DNA of 64,000 bases from Ruegeria halocynthiae (GCF_000743705.1 NZ_JQEZ01000001.1:240070-304069), one strand, 5' to 3'; shown: positions 25,089-34,529, numbered from the stretch's first letter. The notes: generated by a model not told the origin, from the letters alone. Numbers and translations: made by a program.

Positions 25089-25841
25089 TCAGCCGAAATT
25101 GGCAAGCGCCGGAAAGGTCTCAAGCAACCACCAGCTGAATTCCGTGAACAAGCCAGTAATCAGCATGATGCCAACAAACAGAAGCAGACCGCCCATGACT
25201 TTTTCGATAGTCGCCATGTGGGGCTTGATCCGGTTCATGACCGCCATCGACCGGTTCAGGAACATGGCCGCCAGCAGAAACGGAATGCCAAGCCCGGCCG
25301 CATACACGCCCAACAGCAAGGTACCGCGCGCGACCGAGGCCTCGGACGCGGCCAGCGAAAGGATTGCGCCCAACTGCGGACCGATACACGGGGTCCAGCC
25401 AAAGGCAAAGGCAAGGCCCAGAATATACGCGCCAAAAACGGAACCACCGGAATCGCCTGCTTCGATGCGGGCCTCGCGATCAAGGAAAGGAATACGGAAA
25501 ACGTTCAGAAAGTGCAGACCAAAAACGATCACAACCGCGCCGGACAGCTTGGCAAAAAGCACCTGATTTTGCAGCACAAACGCCCCAAAGGCTGATGCAG
25601 TGAAACCCAGCAACAGGAACACTGTGGACAGGCCCATAACAAAGAACAGCGCTGCCAGCGTGGCCTTTCGCCGTGCTTTCGCTTCGTCCTGCATTTCGTT
25701 GATTGTCACGCCGCTCATGTAAGCCAGATAGGGCGGGACAATGGGCAACACACAGGGCGACAGAAAGCTGATAAGCCCCCCCAGCATCGCCACGAGCATG
25801 GCAGGCAGCAGGCCTGCGTCTATGATTTCTATTCCGAACAT
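25089..25841 (-). CDS. ccdA: Cytochrome c biogenesis thiol-disulfide transporter CcdA
   Basis: Carries electrons from cytoplasmic thioredoxin across the membrane to periplasmic thioredoxin-like proteins that reduce apocytochrome c. The 250-residue protein has six membrane helices. The redox Cys pair is in the paired motifs SPCVLPIVPPYLAY (helix 1) and TPCIGPQLGAI (helix 4). Other cytochrome c maturation genes lie about 12-17 kb downstream (ccmH, ccmF, ccmE). It is divergent from the TusA-like gene. Confidence 0.95.
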   Translation of the reverse strand: MFGIEIIDAGLLPAMLVAMLGGLISFLSPCVLPIVPPYLAYMSGVTINEMQDEAKARRKATLAALFFVMGLSTVFLLLGFTASAFGAFVLQNQVLFAKLSGAVVIVFGLHFLNVFRIPFLDREARIEAGDSGGSVFGAYILGLAFAFGWTPCIGPQLGAILSLAASEASVARGTLLLGVYAAGLGIPFLLAAMFLNRSMAVMNRIKPHMATIEKVMGGLLLFVGIMLITGLFTEFSWWLLETFPALANFG

Positions 25842-25946
25842 GCATCAGCACATATGGTATGAAACCTGCCACGTCACCGGGCCATACGGTCACATCCTCG
25901 TGGTTGCCCGCTGGACACCATCGGAAAGTGGAAATATCTGACTTGT

Positions 25947-26180
25947 ATGTCAAAACCGACCGAAACACTCGACGCGCTTGGGCTGCTGTGCCCTCTGCCC
26001 GTCCTGAAGGCCCGCAAACGCCTTAAATCCATGCCTGCCGGGGCGTTCCTGAAAGTGCTTGCAGATGACCCGGCCGCCATCATTGACGTCCCGCATTTCT
26101 GCGCTGAAAGCGGTCACAATCTTGTGTCGCAAGAGGATGCCGACGGGCACCAAGTCTACGTCATTCAAAAGTCAGGCTGA
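25947..26180 (+). CDS. TusA/SirA-like sulfurtransferase
   Basis: A 77-residue protein of the TusA/SirA fold. The active-site motif LLCPLPVLKARKRL has the single Cys that carries persulfide. The remaining sequence matches the beta-alpha-beta core (FLKVLADDPAAIIDVPHFC). A second Cys at about residue 51 is unusual but seen in some homologues. It is divergent from ccdA. Whether it serves tRNA thiolation or another sulfur relay cannot be told here. Confidence 0.88.
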   Translation: MSKPTETLDALGLLCPLPVLKARKRLKSMPAGAFLKVLADDPAAIIDVPHFCAESGHNLVSQEDADGHQVYVIQKSG

Positions 26181-26203
26181 CTTCGGATCATAGCCTGTTC
26201 AAG

Positions 26204-26233
26204 AAAAAGGCGGGCTCTTGGCCCGCCTTTTTT
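26204..26233. terminator. Bidirectional rho-independent terminator
   Basis: AAAAAGGCGGGC-tcttg-GCCCGCCTTTTTT: a 7-bp GC stem flanked by A and T tracts. It can end both the TusA-like transcript (plus) and rne (minus), whose stop codon lies 3 bases away. Confidence 0.92.
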
Positions 26234-26235
26234 AA

Positions 26236-29043
26236 TTATTGTCCCAAAGACCACCAACCGCGCTTCTTGGGTTTGGCAGGCTCGCTGGGCTTTTCCGGTT
26301 CATCAGAGACGACCTCCAACACCGGTTCGGGTGCTTCTTCGGTGGGCGCTTCAATCACGGCCTCTGGCGTTTCTTCCTGGGCCGGTTCTGCAGCCACAGG
26401 CGCGGGCGCGTCCTCGACTACCGGTTCTTGGGCCTTGGGTTCGGTCACTTCTTCTGCAACCGCTTCTTCAACCTTGGGCTCCGGTGCGGCGTCAGGCGCG
26501 GGCGTGTCCTCGGCTGTCGGCTCAACGGCGACTGGGTCAGAGGTCTGCGCGTCTTCGGTCACCACATCATCTGATGTTTCGGCGACCGCTTCAGGCGCGC
26601 TTTGATCTGCGGCCTCAACCGGCTCCACTTCTTTTTTCTTGCGACGGGGTGCGCGGCGGCGTTTGGGTTTCGCCGCTTTCTCTTCCTCACCGGCCTCAGC
26701 AGCCTCAGCAGCTTCAGCGGCAGGTTCGGCAATTTGCTCGGCTACTACGGCTTCACTGTCCTCATCGTTGGCTTCATCATTGGCCTCAGGTGTGTCACCA
26801 GATCCGTTGCCCTTTTTCCGACGCCGACGCCGACGCTTGCGCTTGGGCTTTTGTTCTTCATCGGTCTGAACCGCTTCTTCTTCGACCGGCTCCTCTTCGG
26901 TGGCATCGACCAGTTCCATCAATGTTGCATCCACAGACACAACAGGCGCGCTGGCTTCAGGCACAACCCGGGTCGCTGTCTTGAACTTCTCCATCGAGAA
27001 ATCAGGGCTGACCAGATGAACATCTCCTTCGATCCGAACCGACAAACCATACCGCGCTTCAATCTGGGCGATATGCTCGCGCTTCTGGTTCATCAGGAAA
27101 TTGGCGATGCTGATCGGGCACCGCACCAGAACCTCGCGCGAGCGGCGGCGCGTGCCTTCTTCTTCGATCTGACGCAGGATGGTCAGCGCCATATTGTCGT
27201 CCGAACGGATCAACCCGGTGCCATGGCACGACGGGCAAGGCTGCGTGGTTGCCTCAAGCATACCGGGGCGCAGACGCTGACGGCTCATTTCCATCAGGCC
27301 AAAGCCGGAAATCCGGCCAACCTGAATGCGCGCACGGTCGGTTTTCAGCTTTTCCTTCATGCGCTTTTCGACGGATGCGTTGTTCTTGCGCTCGTCCATG
27401 TCGATAAAGTCGATGACAATCAGCCCGGCAAGGTCGCGCAGCCGCAATTGGCGCGCCACTTCTTCCGCAGCCTCAAGGTTGGTCTTGAGAGCGGTTTCTT
27501 CGATCGACCCCTCTTTGGTCGCCCGGCCCGAGTTCACGTCGATCGCCACCAGCGCCTCGGTCACACCGATCACGATGTAACCCCCGGATCTCAGCTGAAC
27601 CGTCGGGTTAAACATCCCCGCCAGATAGCTTTCTACCTGATAGCGCGCAAACAAAGGCAGCGCGTCCTCATACCGTCTGACGTTCTTGGCGTGGGACGGC
27701 ATGATCATTTTCATGAAGTCCTTGGCAATGCGATATCCGCCCTCGCCCTCAACCAGAACCTCGTCAATCTCGCGGTTATAGAGGTCGCGGATCGACCGTT
27801 TGATCAGGTCGCCTTCTTCATAGATTTTCGCGGGCGCAATGGATTTCAGCGTCAGCTCGCGGATTTGCTCCCACATACGCTGAAGATATTCATAGTCGCG
27901 CTTGATCTCGGACTTGGTGCGCTTGGCACCTGCGGTTCGGATAATCAGACCCGCACCAGTGGGCACGTCGATTTCCGCCGCAATTTCCTTGAGCTTCTTG
28001 CGATCGGGTGCGTTTGTGATCTTGCGGCTGATACCACCACCGCGCGCGGTATTGGGCATCAGAACGCAATAGCGGCCTGCCAGCGACAGGTATGTGGTCA
28101 GAGCAGCGCCTTTATTGCCACGCTCTTCCTTGACGACCTGCACCAGCAGAACCTGGCGAACCTTGATGACTTCTTGAATCTTGTAACGCCGTGGGCGCGG
28201 TTTACGCGGGGGGCGAATGTCGTCGCTGTCGTCTTCGTCGGCGACAGATTCAATGGTGTCATCCTTGGCAGTGGCATCAGCCCGTGCCTCGGCCTCGTCA
28301 CCCTTGTCGGATGCGTCCGCCTGCTCTGCCTCAGCGGCTTCGGCTACCTGCGCTTCAGGTTCGGCTGGGGTGTCCTGCGCCTCGGCCTCGTCCGCTTGTT
28401 CAGTATCAGCCGCTGTGTCGCCCGAGGCATCTTCTGCCTCAGCTTGCGCTTTAACGGGTTCTTCTACCACGGCATCGTCAGTCGCTGTTTCAGCGGCCTC
28501 AACCGCATCGGCAGGTTCTTCGACAGGGGTGTCCGCGACATGATCCGCAGGCGAAGTTCCCTCAGGAACCGAAAGATCGGCCCCCTCTTCACCTTCGTCC
28601 AGATCAATCGTCTCCATGCCTGTCGGCTCAGAAGACACCTCGATTGTTTCGACTACATCGTCGGATTTTACATCCGCTGCCTTGGTCCGGGACCGGGACC
28701 GGCGTCTCTTGGGTTTGGGTTCCTCGTCCTCATCCCGGGCTTTCATCGCCTCGGCATAAGCGCGCTCTTCTTCCATAAGCGCTTCGCGGTCCGCGACGGG
28801 GATTTGGTAGTAATCCGGGTGAATCTCGGAAAACGCCAGAAAACCATGCCGGTTTCCACCATAGTCCACAAATGCCGCCTGCAGCGACGGCTCAACCCGG
28901 GTTACTTTTGCAAGATAGATGTTGCCAGCAAGCTGGCGTTTGTTTTCGGATTCAAAATCAAATTCCTCGACCTTGTTTCCGTCAACCACCACAACGCGGG
29001 TTTCTTCCGCGTGGGTGGCATCGATAAGCATTTTCTTAGCCAT
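26236..29043 (-). CDS. rne: Ribonuclease E
   Basis: Endoribonuclease that organises the RNA degradosome. The 935-residue product starts AKKMLIDATHAEETRVVVVD, with an S1 domain split by a long acidic Glu/Ala-rich insertion (about residues 100-285). The catalytic DNase-like domain has AIDVNSGRATKE and the metal-binding Asp in DFIDMDERKNN. The Zn-link is PCPSCHGTG. A natively disordered, Glu/Ala/Pro-rich C-terminal scaffold with Arg/Lys clusters (KRKRRRRRRKK) ends in WWSLGQ. The start ATG 29043 with AAGGAAAC upstream is preferred over 29058. Confidence 0.97.
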   Translation of the reverse strand: MAKKMLIDATHAEETRVVVVDGNKVEEFDFESENKRQLAGNIYLAKVTRVEPSLQAAFVDYGGNRHGFLAFSEIHPDYYQIPVADREALMEEERAYAEAMKARDEDEEPKPKRRRSRSRTKAADVKSDDVVETIEVSSEPTGMETIDLDEGEEGADLSVPEGTSPADHVADTPVEEPADAVEAAETATDDAVVEEPVKAQAEAEDASGDTAADTEQADEAEAQDTPAEPEAQVAEAAEAEQADASDKGDEAEARADATAKDDTIESVADEDDSDDIRPPRKPRPRRYKIQEVIKVRQVLLVQVVKEERGNKGAALTTYLSLAGRYCVLMPNTARGGGISRKITNAPDRKKLKEIAAEIDVPTGAGLIIRTAGAKRTKSEIKRDYEYLQRMWEQIRELTLKSIAPAKIYEEGDLIKRSIRDLYNREIDEVLVEGEGGYRIAKDFMKMIMPSHAKNVRRYEDALPLFARYQVESYLAGMFNPTVQLRSGGYIVIGVTEALVAIDVNSGRATKEGSIEETALKTNLEAAEEVARQLRLRDLAGLIVIDFIDMDERKNNASVEKRMKEKLKTDRARIQVGRISGFGLMEMSRQRLRPGMLEATTQPCPSCHGTGLIRSDDNMALTILRQIEEEGTRRRSREVLVRCPISIANFLMNQKREHIAQIEARYGLSVRIEGDVHLVSPDFSMEKFKTATRVVPEASAPVVSVDATLMELVDATEEEPVEEEAVQTDEEQKPKRKRRRRRRKKGNGSGDTPEANDEANDEDSEAVVAEQIAEPAAEAAEAAEAGEEEKAAKPKRRRAPRRKKKEVEPVEAADQSAPEAVAETSDDVVTEDAQTSDPVAVEPTAEDTPAPDAAPEPKVEEAVAEEVTEPKAQEPVVEDAPAPVAAEPAQEETPEAVIEAPTEEAPEPVLEVVSDEPEKPSEPAKPKKRGWWSLGQ

Positions 29044-29480
29044 GTTTCCTTGGTGCACCGCGCCAAACGCATTGTCCTTACCTGTCCGGGGGGACAGGCG
29101 CTTTTGGGGTGGTGTCTTGTCAGGGCGATATCGGACGGCGCGCGGCAGGGTCTGGCGCTGTGGCCCCCTGCCCGTACATTCAGTTGTAGCGCGCGCGTCA
29201 TCGCGGTTCTTCTCCGACAGATGCGGCTCGCCGCGACCTGCCCATTTATTCCTTTCGCCCTTTAGGTCGGGCTCAGGCGTTCTTCTGCCCCGTATTGGGG
29301 CACAATCGGTCTGCGTTGCCGTGTGGGATAGGTCACCACCTGCGGCAAAGCAGCGAAACTCAAAGATTCGGGGCTTATGAGCACTAAAAAGTGTCCTGCC
29401 CGTTCAGACACAATAAAAGCAGTCCTGTGGAAAAGACAATGGGCAAACTGCATCGCGCCCTCACAACAGGGCACGGGATC
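29044..29480 (-). promoter_or_regulatory. Long rne upstream region with proximal hairpin
   Basis: The 511-base space between dctD and rne has no convincing gene. Just before rne, CCTGTCC-gggg-GGACAGG (29081-29098) can fold into a strong hairpin in the leader RNA. A long 5' leader is known to mediate RNase E autoregulation in enterobacteria, so a similar role is plausible. The rest is GC-rich without clear repeats. A promoter on the minus strand could not be placed with confidence. Confidence 0.4.
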
Positions 29481-29549
29481 GCTTCATCTGGCCAGAAATA
29501 TCCCGGGGGTGAATTGAGCCTACGGCTCAAGAGGGGGCTGGCCCCCTCC
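29481..29549. repeat. Intergenic repeat with GC-rich hairpins, copy 2
   Basis: GCTTCATCTGG-nn-AAATATCCCGGGGG recurs as at 10231, followed by TTGAGCC-tac-GGCTCAA and then GGGGGC-tgg-CCCCCTC. The first block is nearly identical while the hairpin sequences differ, so structure rather than sequence is kept downstream. It lies just past the dctD stop codon. Confidence 0.72.
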
Positions 29550-29554
29550 CTCCT

Positions 29555-30889
29555 TTACAAATAGTCCGACCGCTGAAGCCCATATTTGGCCATTTTCTCA
29601 TTCAATGTCCGGCGTGGCAGGCACAATTCATCCATCACCGATGCGATCGAGCCCTTGTGTCGCCGCATGGTGTTGTCAATCAGCATCCGCTCGAACGCTT
29701 CTACATATTCCTTGAGCGGTTTGCCCTCGGTCGTCATCACCGGTTGCATTTCCTCATGGTCGGACATCAACAGCGACGCAATCGTCCCCGACCCGCGCCG
29801 CGACTGCAGCACCGCGCGTTCGGCGATATTGATCAATTGCCGCACATTACCCGGCCATGGGGCCTGCAACAGCTGCGCGGCCTCCTGCGCGCTGACCTGC
29901 GGCGCGTCACAACCATATTCTTCGGCAAACTGCTCGCTCAACCGGGTGAACAGGGTCAGGATATCCTCACCGCGCTGGCGCAGAGGTGGCATGGTGATCC
30001 GCAAAGCGGCCAGGCGATAGAACAGGTCCGGGCGCAAAACGTCCTCACTGGTCTTACCCGCCTCTTGCAGGTTCGAAATCGCAACAATCCGGGTTTCTGC
30101 GGGCGTGCCCTGATCGTTCATGACGCTCAGCAACCGGGCCTGCAGCGTGTCGCTCAGCGCTTCGATATCCTCCAGAACCAAAGTACCGCCGCGTGCCTCT
30201 TCGATGGCAGGCAGTTGCGCGTCTTCAGGCATCATCGGGCCGAACAGACGTTTCGACAGCACTTCTTCTTCAAGCGCCGCGCAAGACACCAAGACAAACT
30301 TCTTGCCCGCCCGGCTACCCACCGCGTGCAAGGCATGGGCCACCAATGTTTTGCCAGTGCCGGTCTCACCGTCGATCAGCACATGACCGTCAGCCTGCCC
30401 CAGATCCAGAATATCCTCGCGCAGGCGCTCCATCACCGGGCTGGCACCGATCAGCTTGTTCATGATCTGAGTGCCACCCGAAAGCTCGCGCCGCAGCGCC
30501 CGGTTATCCAGGGTCAGCCGGCGCGCATTGCTGGCGCGTTTGGCCAGTTCCGACATCCGGTCGGGATTGAACGGCTTTTCAAGGAAATCAAACGCACCGA
30601 CGCGCATCGCCTCGACCGCCATCGGAACGTCGCCGTGACCGGTGATCATGATGACCGGCAGGGTGCTGTCAGCCCCCATCAGTTTTTTCAGCAGCTGAAT
30701 GCCGTCCATACCCGGCATCTTGATGTCCGAGATGACAATACCCGGATAATCCGGCCCCAACACTTTCAGCGCGTCCTCGGCGCTGGAAAAGGTCTCGGTG
30801 TCATATCCCGACAGCGCCAGCCATTGGCTGATCGACTGGCGCATGTCCTGTTCGTCATCCACAATGGCGATTTTCATGGCCTGTGCCAT
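29555..30889 (-). CDS. DctD-type response regulator lacking GAFTGA
   Basis: A 444-residue regulator. The receiver domain has VDDEQD, phosphorylation Asp55 in VISDIKMPGMDG, and EKPF. An AAA+ domain has Walker A GETGTGKT and the sensor region RPDLFYRLAAL. The C-terminal Fis-type helix-turn-helix contains SIASVMDELCLPRRTLNEKM. The segment after LFG reads PMMPEDAQLPAIEEARGGT, so the sigma54-contacting GAFTGA loop is gone. Walker B reads LVLEDIE rather than LFLDEI. It pairs with the dctB-like kinase 12 bases upstream. It probably does not act through sigma54. Confidence 0.88.
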   Translation of the reverse strand: MAQAMKIAIVDDEQDMRQSISQWLALSGYDTETFSSAEDALKVLGPDYPGIVISDIKMPGMDGIQLLKKLMGADSTLPVIMITGHGDVPMAVEAMRVGAFDFLEKPFNPDRMSELAKRASNARRLTLDNRALRRELSGGTQIMNKLIGASPVMERLREDILDLGQADGHVLIDGETGTGKTLVAHALHAVGSRAGKKFVLVSCAALEEEVLSKRLFGPMMPEDAQLPAIEEARGGTLVLEDIEALSDTLQARLLSVMNDQGTPAETRIVAISNLQEAGKTSEDVLRPDLFYRLAALRITMPPLRQRGEDILTLFTRLSEQFAEEYGCDAPQVSAQEAAQLLQAPWPGNVRQLINIAERAVLQSRRGSGTIASLLMSDHEEMQPVMTTEGKPLKEYVEAFERMLIDNTMRRHKGSIASVMDELCLPRRTLNEKMAKYGLQRSDYL

Positions 30890-30901
30890 ATCATTTCCTC
30901 G

Positions 30902-32680
30902 TTATTCCGCGGCCTCAAGGCCGTCGCTTCCCAATATGGGCAGTTGCATCTCAAACACCGCGCCGCCGTACTGGCTGTTGCGCGCGGTCAGCCGTCCACC
31001 ATGGTCGTTCACGATACCTGATGAGATGGCAAGCCCCAACCCAACCCCATCGCCGGGTTGCTTGGTGGTGTAGAAGGGTTCAAACAGGTTCTCGATATTC
31101 TCGATCCCGTGACCGTTGTCGCGCACGGCCAACACCGCTGTGTCGCCTGCTGCCAGAATGATTTCCACATCCGGCTCTGATACAGATTTGGTGGCGTCCA
31201 GCGCATTGCGCAAGAGGTTCACCATAACCTGTTCGATCCGCATCCGATCCCCCATCACTATGACAGGTTCTTCCGGCAAAATCTGAGTTATTTTCACATG
31301 GCGCTGGCGCAGTTGCGGCTCCATCATAGATAGGGACGAAGCCAGTGCTTCACCCAAATTTACAGGCGAAAACGCATCTGCCCCCTTGCGCGCATAAGAT
31401 TTAAGCTGACGCGTGATCGCCCCCATCCGTTCGATCAGCCCGTCGATGCGTCCAAAGCTGGCCAGGGCCTCTTCGGGGCGGTTCCGGCGCAACAACAGGC
31501 GCGCGCCGGCCAGATAGGTTTTCATTGCAGCCAGCGGCTGATTCAACTCGTGGCTGACGGCGGCAGACATCTCGCCCAAGGCGGCCAGTTTCGAGCTTTG
31601 GGCCAGTGTCTGCTCGGCGACTTCCAGTGTCTTTTCAACGCGTTCACGTTCAGCGATTTCCCGCTGCAACCTTGCGTTCAATGCGCGAAGCTCTGCCGAC
31701 TCGCGCTGGAACAAAGTCATCCGCAGCGTGGCCCGGCGGCTTAGGGCGTAAAACGCCAGCGCCAATAGAATCGCAAAGCCCATGATTTCCAGCGCAATGA
31801 CACTGTTCACTTTTTCACGAATCGACGCGTAGGTCGTGAACGAGGTCATCTTCCAACCCCGGAACGGTATGCGGGTTTCCATACGCATCACCGCCTCGCC
31901 CTGCAGATAGGCATCGGGCGGCAGCGCGGTCCAATCAGTCGTGGCCCGGATCGCGCGTTGGATTGCACCCTCGGGCGGTTGGCGCAGCATGGCAGCACCT
32001 TCTTCAAGCCCGCGCCACTGCGGCTCGGTCGACAGGATGATCGTTCCCGTGCTGTCCGCAACCATCACAGCGTCAGAAATCCCAGCCCAGGCGCGCTCAA
32101 ACTTTTGCAGATCAACCTCAACAACAATAACGCCCAGAAATTCCGCATTTGCGTCAATCCGACGTGAATAAACAAAGCTGTACCCGCCCGTATCCTTTTC
32201 GATGACAGTGAAAATCGTGGCGTTTGAACGCACAGCATCAATGAAATACGGGGAACTGCGGTGCGCCTCGCCCAGTCGGTTCCGGTTTGTGGCCGCCACT
32301 GAACGCCCGTCCCCATCCAATAACATCAAAGACGCCGCCCCGATCTCTTCGACAAAAGAAATCAGGCGTTGCGTCGACAGTGTGAAATCGCTGGATTGAA
32401 GCGCCGAAATCAGCGTGGGATCACGGGCCAGAAGCTGTGGGACAATAGCGTTCCGGCGCAGTTCGCTCAGCAAGTTGCCAGAGTACAAGGCCAGCCGCAG
32501 TTCGGCCCGATTGCGCGTGGATTCCGTGAAACGGTCGGTCAGCAGCCGGTTCGTTACCCAAACCGTCGCCACCGTTGCCATCAGCAGGATCAAAATCGCA
32601 ATGCGCAGCCGCCACCCCAGTGGCGCGCCGCGGAATGGTTTTTTCAAGACGGACCAGCCTGAGCGAAGATTGGAATTCAT
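30902..32680 (-). CDS. DctB-like sensor histidine kinase
   Basis: A 592-residue membrane kinase. A membrane helix at about residues 26-46 precedes a periplasmic double-Cache-like sensor domain to about residue 295. A second helix follows (VIALEIMGFAILLALAFYAL). The kinase core has H-box AAVSHELNQPLAAMKTY, N-box NLLRNALDAT, and G-boxes DNGHGI and GVGLGLAISSGIV. The family senses C4-dicarboxylates, but no dct transporter genes are nearby, so the ligand is unproven. It lies 36 bases after purQ and 12 before the regulator. Confidence 0.88.
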   Translation of the reverse strand: MNSNLRSGWSVLKKPFRGAPLGWRLRIAILILLMATVATVWVTNRLLTDRFTESTRNRAELRLALYSGNLLSELRRNAIVPQLLARDPTLISALQSSDFTLSTQRLISFVEEIGAASLMLLDGDGRSVAATNRNRLGEAHRSSPYFIDAVRSNATIFTVIEKDTGGYSFVYSRRIDANAEFLGVIVVEVDLQKFERAWAGISDAVMVADSTGTIILSTEPQWRGLEEGAAMLRQPPEGAIQRAIRATTDWTALPPDAYLQGEAVMRMETRIPFRGWKMTSFTTYASIREKVNSVIALEIMGFAILLALAFYALSRRATLRMTLFQRESAELRALNARLQREIAERERVEKTLEVAEQTLAQSSKLAALGEMSAAVSHELNQPLAAMKTYLAGARLLLRRNRPEEALASFGRIDGLIERMGAITRQLKSYARKGADAFSPVNLGEALASSLSMMEPQLRQRHVKITQILPEEPVIVMGDRMRIEQVMVNLLRNALDATKSVSEPDVEIILAAGDTAVLAVRDNGHGIENIENLFEPFYTTKQPGDGVGLGLAISSGIVNDHGGRLTARNSQYGGAVFEMQLPILGSDGLEAAE

Positions 32681-32716
32681 CCCGAGAAACTACGCGGGCT
32701 CTGGTCCGATCTCAAG

Positions 32717-33385
32717 TCATGCGGGGGCAAGAACACCTGACAATGCGCGGAACAACGCCGTTCCGTCGGTTCCGCCATGGCCCTCATCAGCCGCCCGCTC
32801 GGGGTGTGGCATCATTCCCAACACCCGACGGTTTTCAGACAGGATACCAGCAATATCCCCGGCTGAGCCGTTCGGATTCTCGGTATAGGAGAACGCGATG
32901 CGATCCTGATCGCGCAACGCCGCAAGCACATTGTCGTCGGCGAAATAGTTACCGTCGTGATGCGCGACCGGAATGCCGATCACATCCCCGGCGTTGTACC
33001 CTTCGGTAAAGGCGCTGTCGCTGCTTTCGACCTTCAACCCAACGGTGCGGCAGATGTATTTCAACCCGGCATTGCGCAGCAGCGCGCCGGGCAGAACGCC
33101 GGTTTCGGTCAGAATTTGGAAACCATTGCAGATACCAACGGCATAGCCACCGCGATCAGCGTGATCCACCACAGCCTTGCAGATCGGCGATTGCGCGGCG
33201 ATGGCCCCGCATCGCAGATAATCCCCATAGGAAAATCCGCCCGGAACGCCGACGATATCCACGCCATCGGGCAGCGACGCGTCCTTGTGCCAGACCATAT
33301 CAACCTTAAAACCCGCCTGTTCGAAAGCGACGGCAAGGTCCCGGTCACAGTTTGAACCTGGGAATACAATGACAGCTGCGCGCAT
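32717..33385 (-). CDS. purQ: Phosphoribosylformylglycinamidine synthase subunit PurQ
   Basis: Glutaminase subunit of FGAM synthase, passing ammonia to PurL. The 222-residue class I amidotransferase shows [14 protein letters not shown] at the N-terminus, nucleophile Cys in [10 protein letters not shown], and the catalytic His-Pro-Glu in [12 protein letters not shown]. Start ATG 33385 matches the family; the longer open frame overlaps purS and is not supported. It lies 22 bases after purS. PurL is encoded separately at 52277. Confidence 0.97.
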   Translation of the reverse strand: MRAAVIVFPGSNCDRDLAVAFEQAGFKVDMVWHKDASLPDGVDIVGVPGGFSYGDYLRCGAIAAQSPICKAVVDHADRGGYAVGICNGFQILTETGVLPGALLRNAGLKYICRTVGLKVESSDSAFTEGYNAGDVIGIPVAHHDGNYFADDNVLAALRDQDRIAFSYTENPNGSAGDIAGILSENRRVLGMMPHPERAADEGHGGTDGTALFRALSGVLAPA

Positions 33386-33407
33386 GGCGGGCCCTCCGGC
33401 TAGTGGT

Positions 33408-33638
33408 TCAGACCAGTTCGATCTCAAAGCGTTCGATGACCGTGTTGGCCAACAGCTTTTCGCACATCTCGGTGATGTCCGCCTCGGTCGCGCCTTCGGC
33501 CAGCTCAAGGTCGATCACTTTGCCCTGGCGCACACCTTCGACCTGATCGAAACCCATGGCACCCAGCGCATGACGCACTGCCTCGCCCTGCGGGTCCAGA
33601 ACCCCGTTCTTGAGCATCACATGCACCCGTGCTTTCAT
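33408..33638 (-). CDS. purS: Phosphoribosylformylglycinamidine synthase subunit PurS
   Basis: Small structural subunit joining PurQ and PurL. The 76-residue product has the typical [20 protein letters not shown] start, then [20 protein letters not shown] and a C-terminal strand IERFEIELV. The start is ATG 33638, which fits the family length of about 80. It leads purS-purQ on the minus strand. Confidence 0.95.
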   Translation of the reverse strand: MKARVHVMLKNGVLDPQGEAVRHALGAMGFDQVEGVRQGKVIDLELAEGATEADITEMCEKLLANTVIERFEIELV

Positions 33639-33755
33639 TCTCGCAACTCCAGCTGAGGGCCTCGGTTTCCGGCCCATTCCGTTGCGCGGGGGATAGCGTG
33701 CCCAAGGGCATTCCACAACCCTTGTCAGCACACAGTTTGCCACAGGCCGCTGCGA

Positions 33756-34418
33756 TCAGCTTCCGCCGGTCAATCCCGGGTAATGCGCGTCAATGGCGTG
33801 GAAAGCCCCGGTCAGAACCATCTCAACGGCAACCGCCACCAGGATGATCGCCATAACGCGGGTGATCACGTTGATCATCGTTGGCCCGAAAAACCGCGAA
33901 ATCGGGTCAGCAAACAGCAACCCAATGCCCACAATCGCGCAGGCAATCAGCACGGCCGAGCCCAATGTCACGATCTCGGCCCCGTCAGACAGCGTATGCG
34001 CGAAAACGATGGTAGTTGCGATGGTTCCGGGACCAATGGTCAATGGAATGGCCAGCGGCACAACTGCGATATTGTTTTTCTTCTTTTCGCCTTCGACCAC
34101 GGCTTGCTGATCACCCTGCGGCCGGTCCGAAGAATTCAACATCGCCATCCCTACCCCCAATATGATCAACCCACCGGCGATCCGAAACGACGGGATGTCG
34201 ATCCCAAAGACCGCCAGGATCTCTTCTCCGATCAAAACTGCGATCAGGGCTACGATGACAATGGTCGCCGTCACGGTCAAAGCGACGCGCTTGCGTTCGG
34301 GGGGCGAATAGCCCTCGGTCATACTCAGGAAAATCGGGATGCCGTATAGCGGGTTAAAGATCGCAAGCAACGCTGCGAGGAATTTCAGAAATACCGCCTG
34401 ATCAAACAATTCGGCCAT
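33756..34418 (-). CDS. MarC family integral membrane protein
   Basis: A 220-residue protein with six membrane helices, UPF0056/MarC family. The first helix region reads FLKFLAALLAIFNPLYGIPI and the central motif PLAIPLTIGPGTIATTIVFA is characteristic. A cytoplasmic loop is short and basic (EKKKN). The cellular role of the family is unsettled; earlier links to multiple antibiotic resistance have not held up. It precedes purS with 117 bases between. Confidence 0.9.
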   Translation of the reverse strand: MAELFDQAVFLKFLAALLAIFNPLYGIPIFLSMTEGYSPPERKRVALTVTATIVIVALIAVLIGEEILAVFGIDIPSFRIAGGLIILGVGMAMLNSSDRPQGDQQAVVEGEKKKNNIAVVPLAIPLTIGPGTIATTIVFAHTLSDGAEIVTLGSAVLIACAIVGIGLLFADPISRFFGPTMINVITRVMAIILVAVAVEMVLTGAFHAIDAHYPGLTGGS

Positions 34419-34498
34419 GTCGGGGGATCACCTTGATTAAATTTGCACTGACAATGCGGGACGATAGCCAACCCTGTCAAACACCGTATTTAAAAGAA

Positions 34499-34529
34499 AA
34501 AAGCGCTGTCTTTTTCAAACAGCGCTTTT
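34499..34529 (-). terminator. Rho-independent terminator after purC
   Basis: AAAAGCGCTGT-N9-ACAGCGCTTTT, an 11-bp perfect stem, followed on the minus strand by TTCTTTTA. It lies 26 bases past the purC stop. Confidence 0.88.

Noticed and set aside
26602-29265. 887-codon plus-strand frame
   Set aside because: It mirrors rne, whose Glu/Ala/Arg-rich codons leave the complementary frame open; the translation is low complexity and matches no family.
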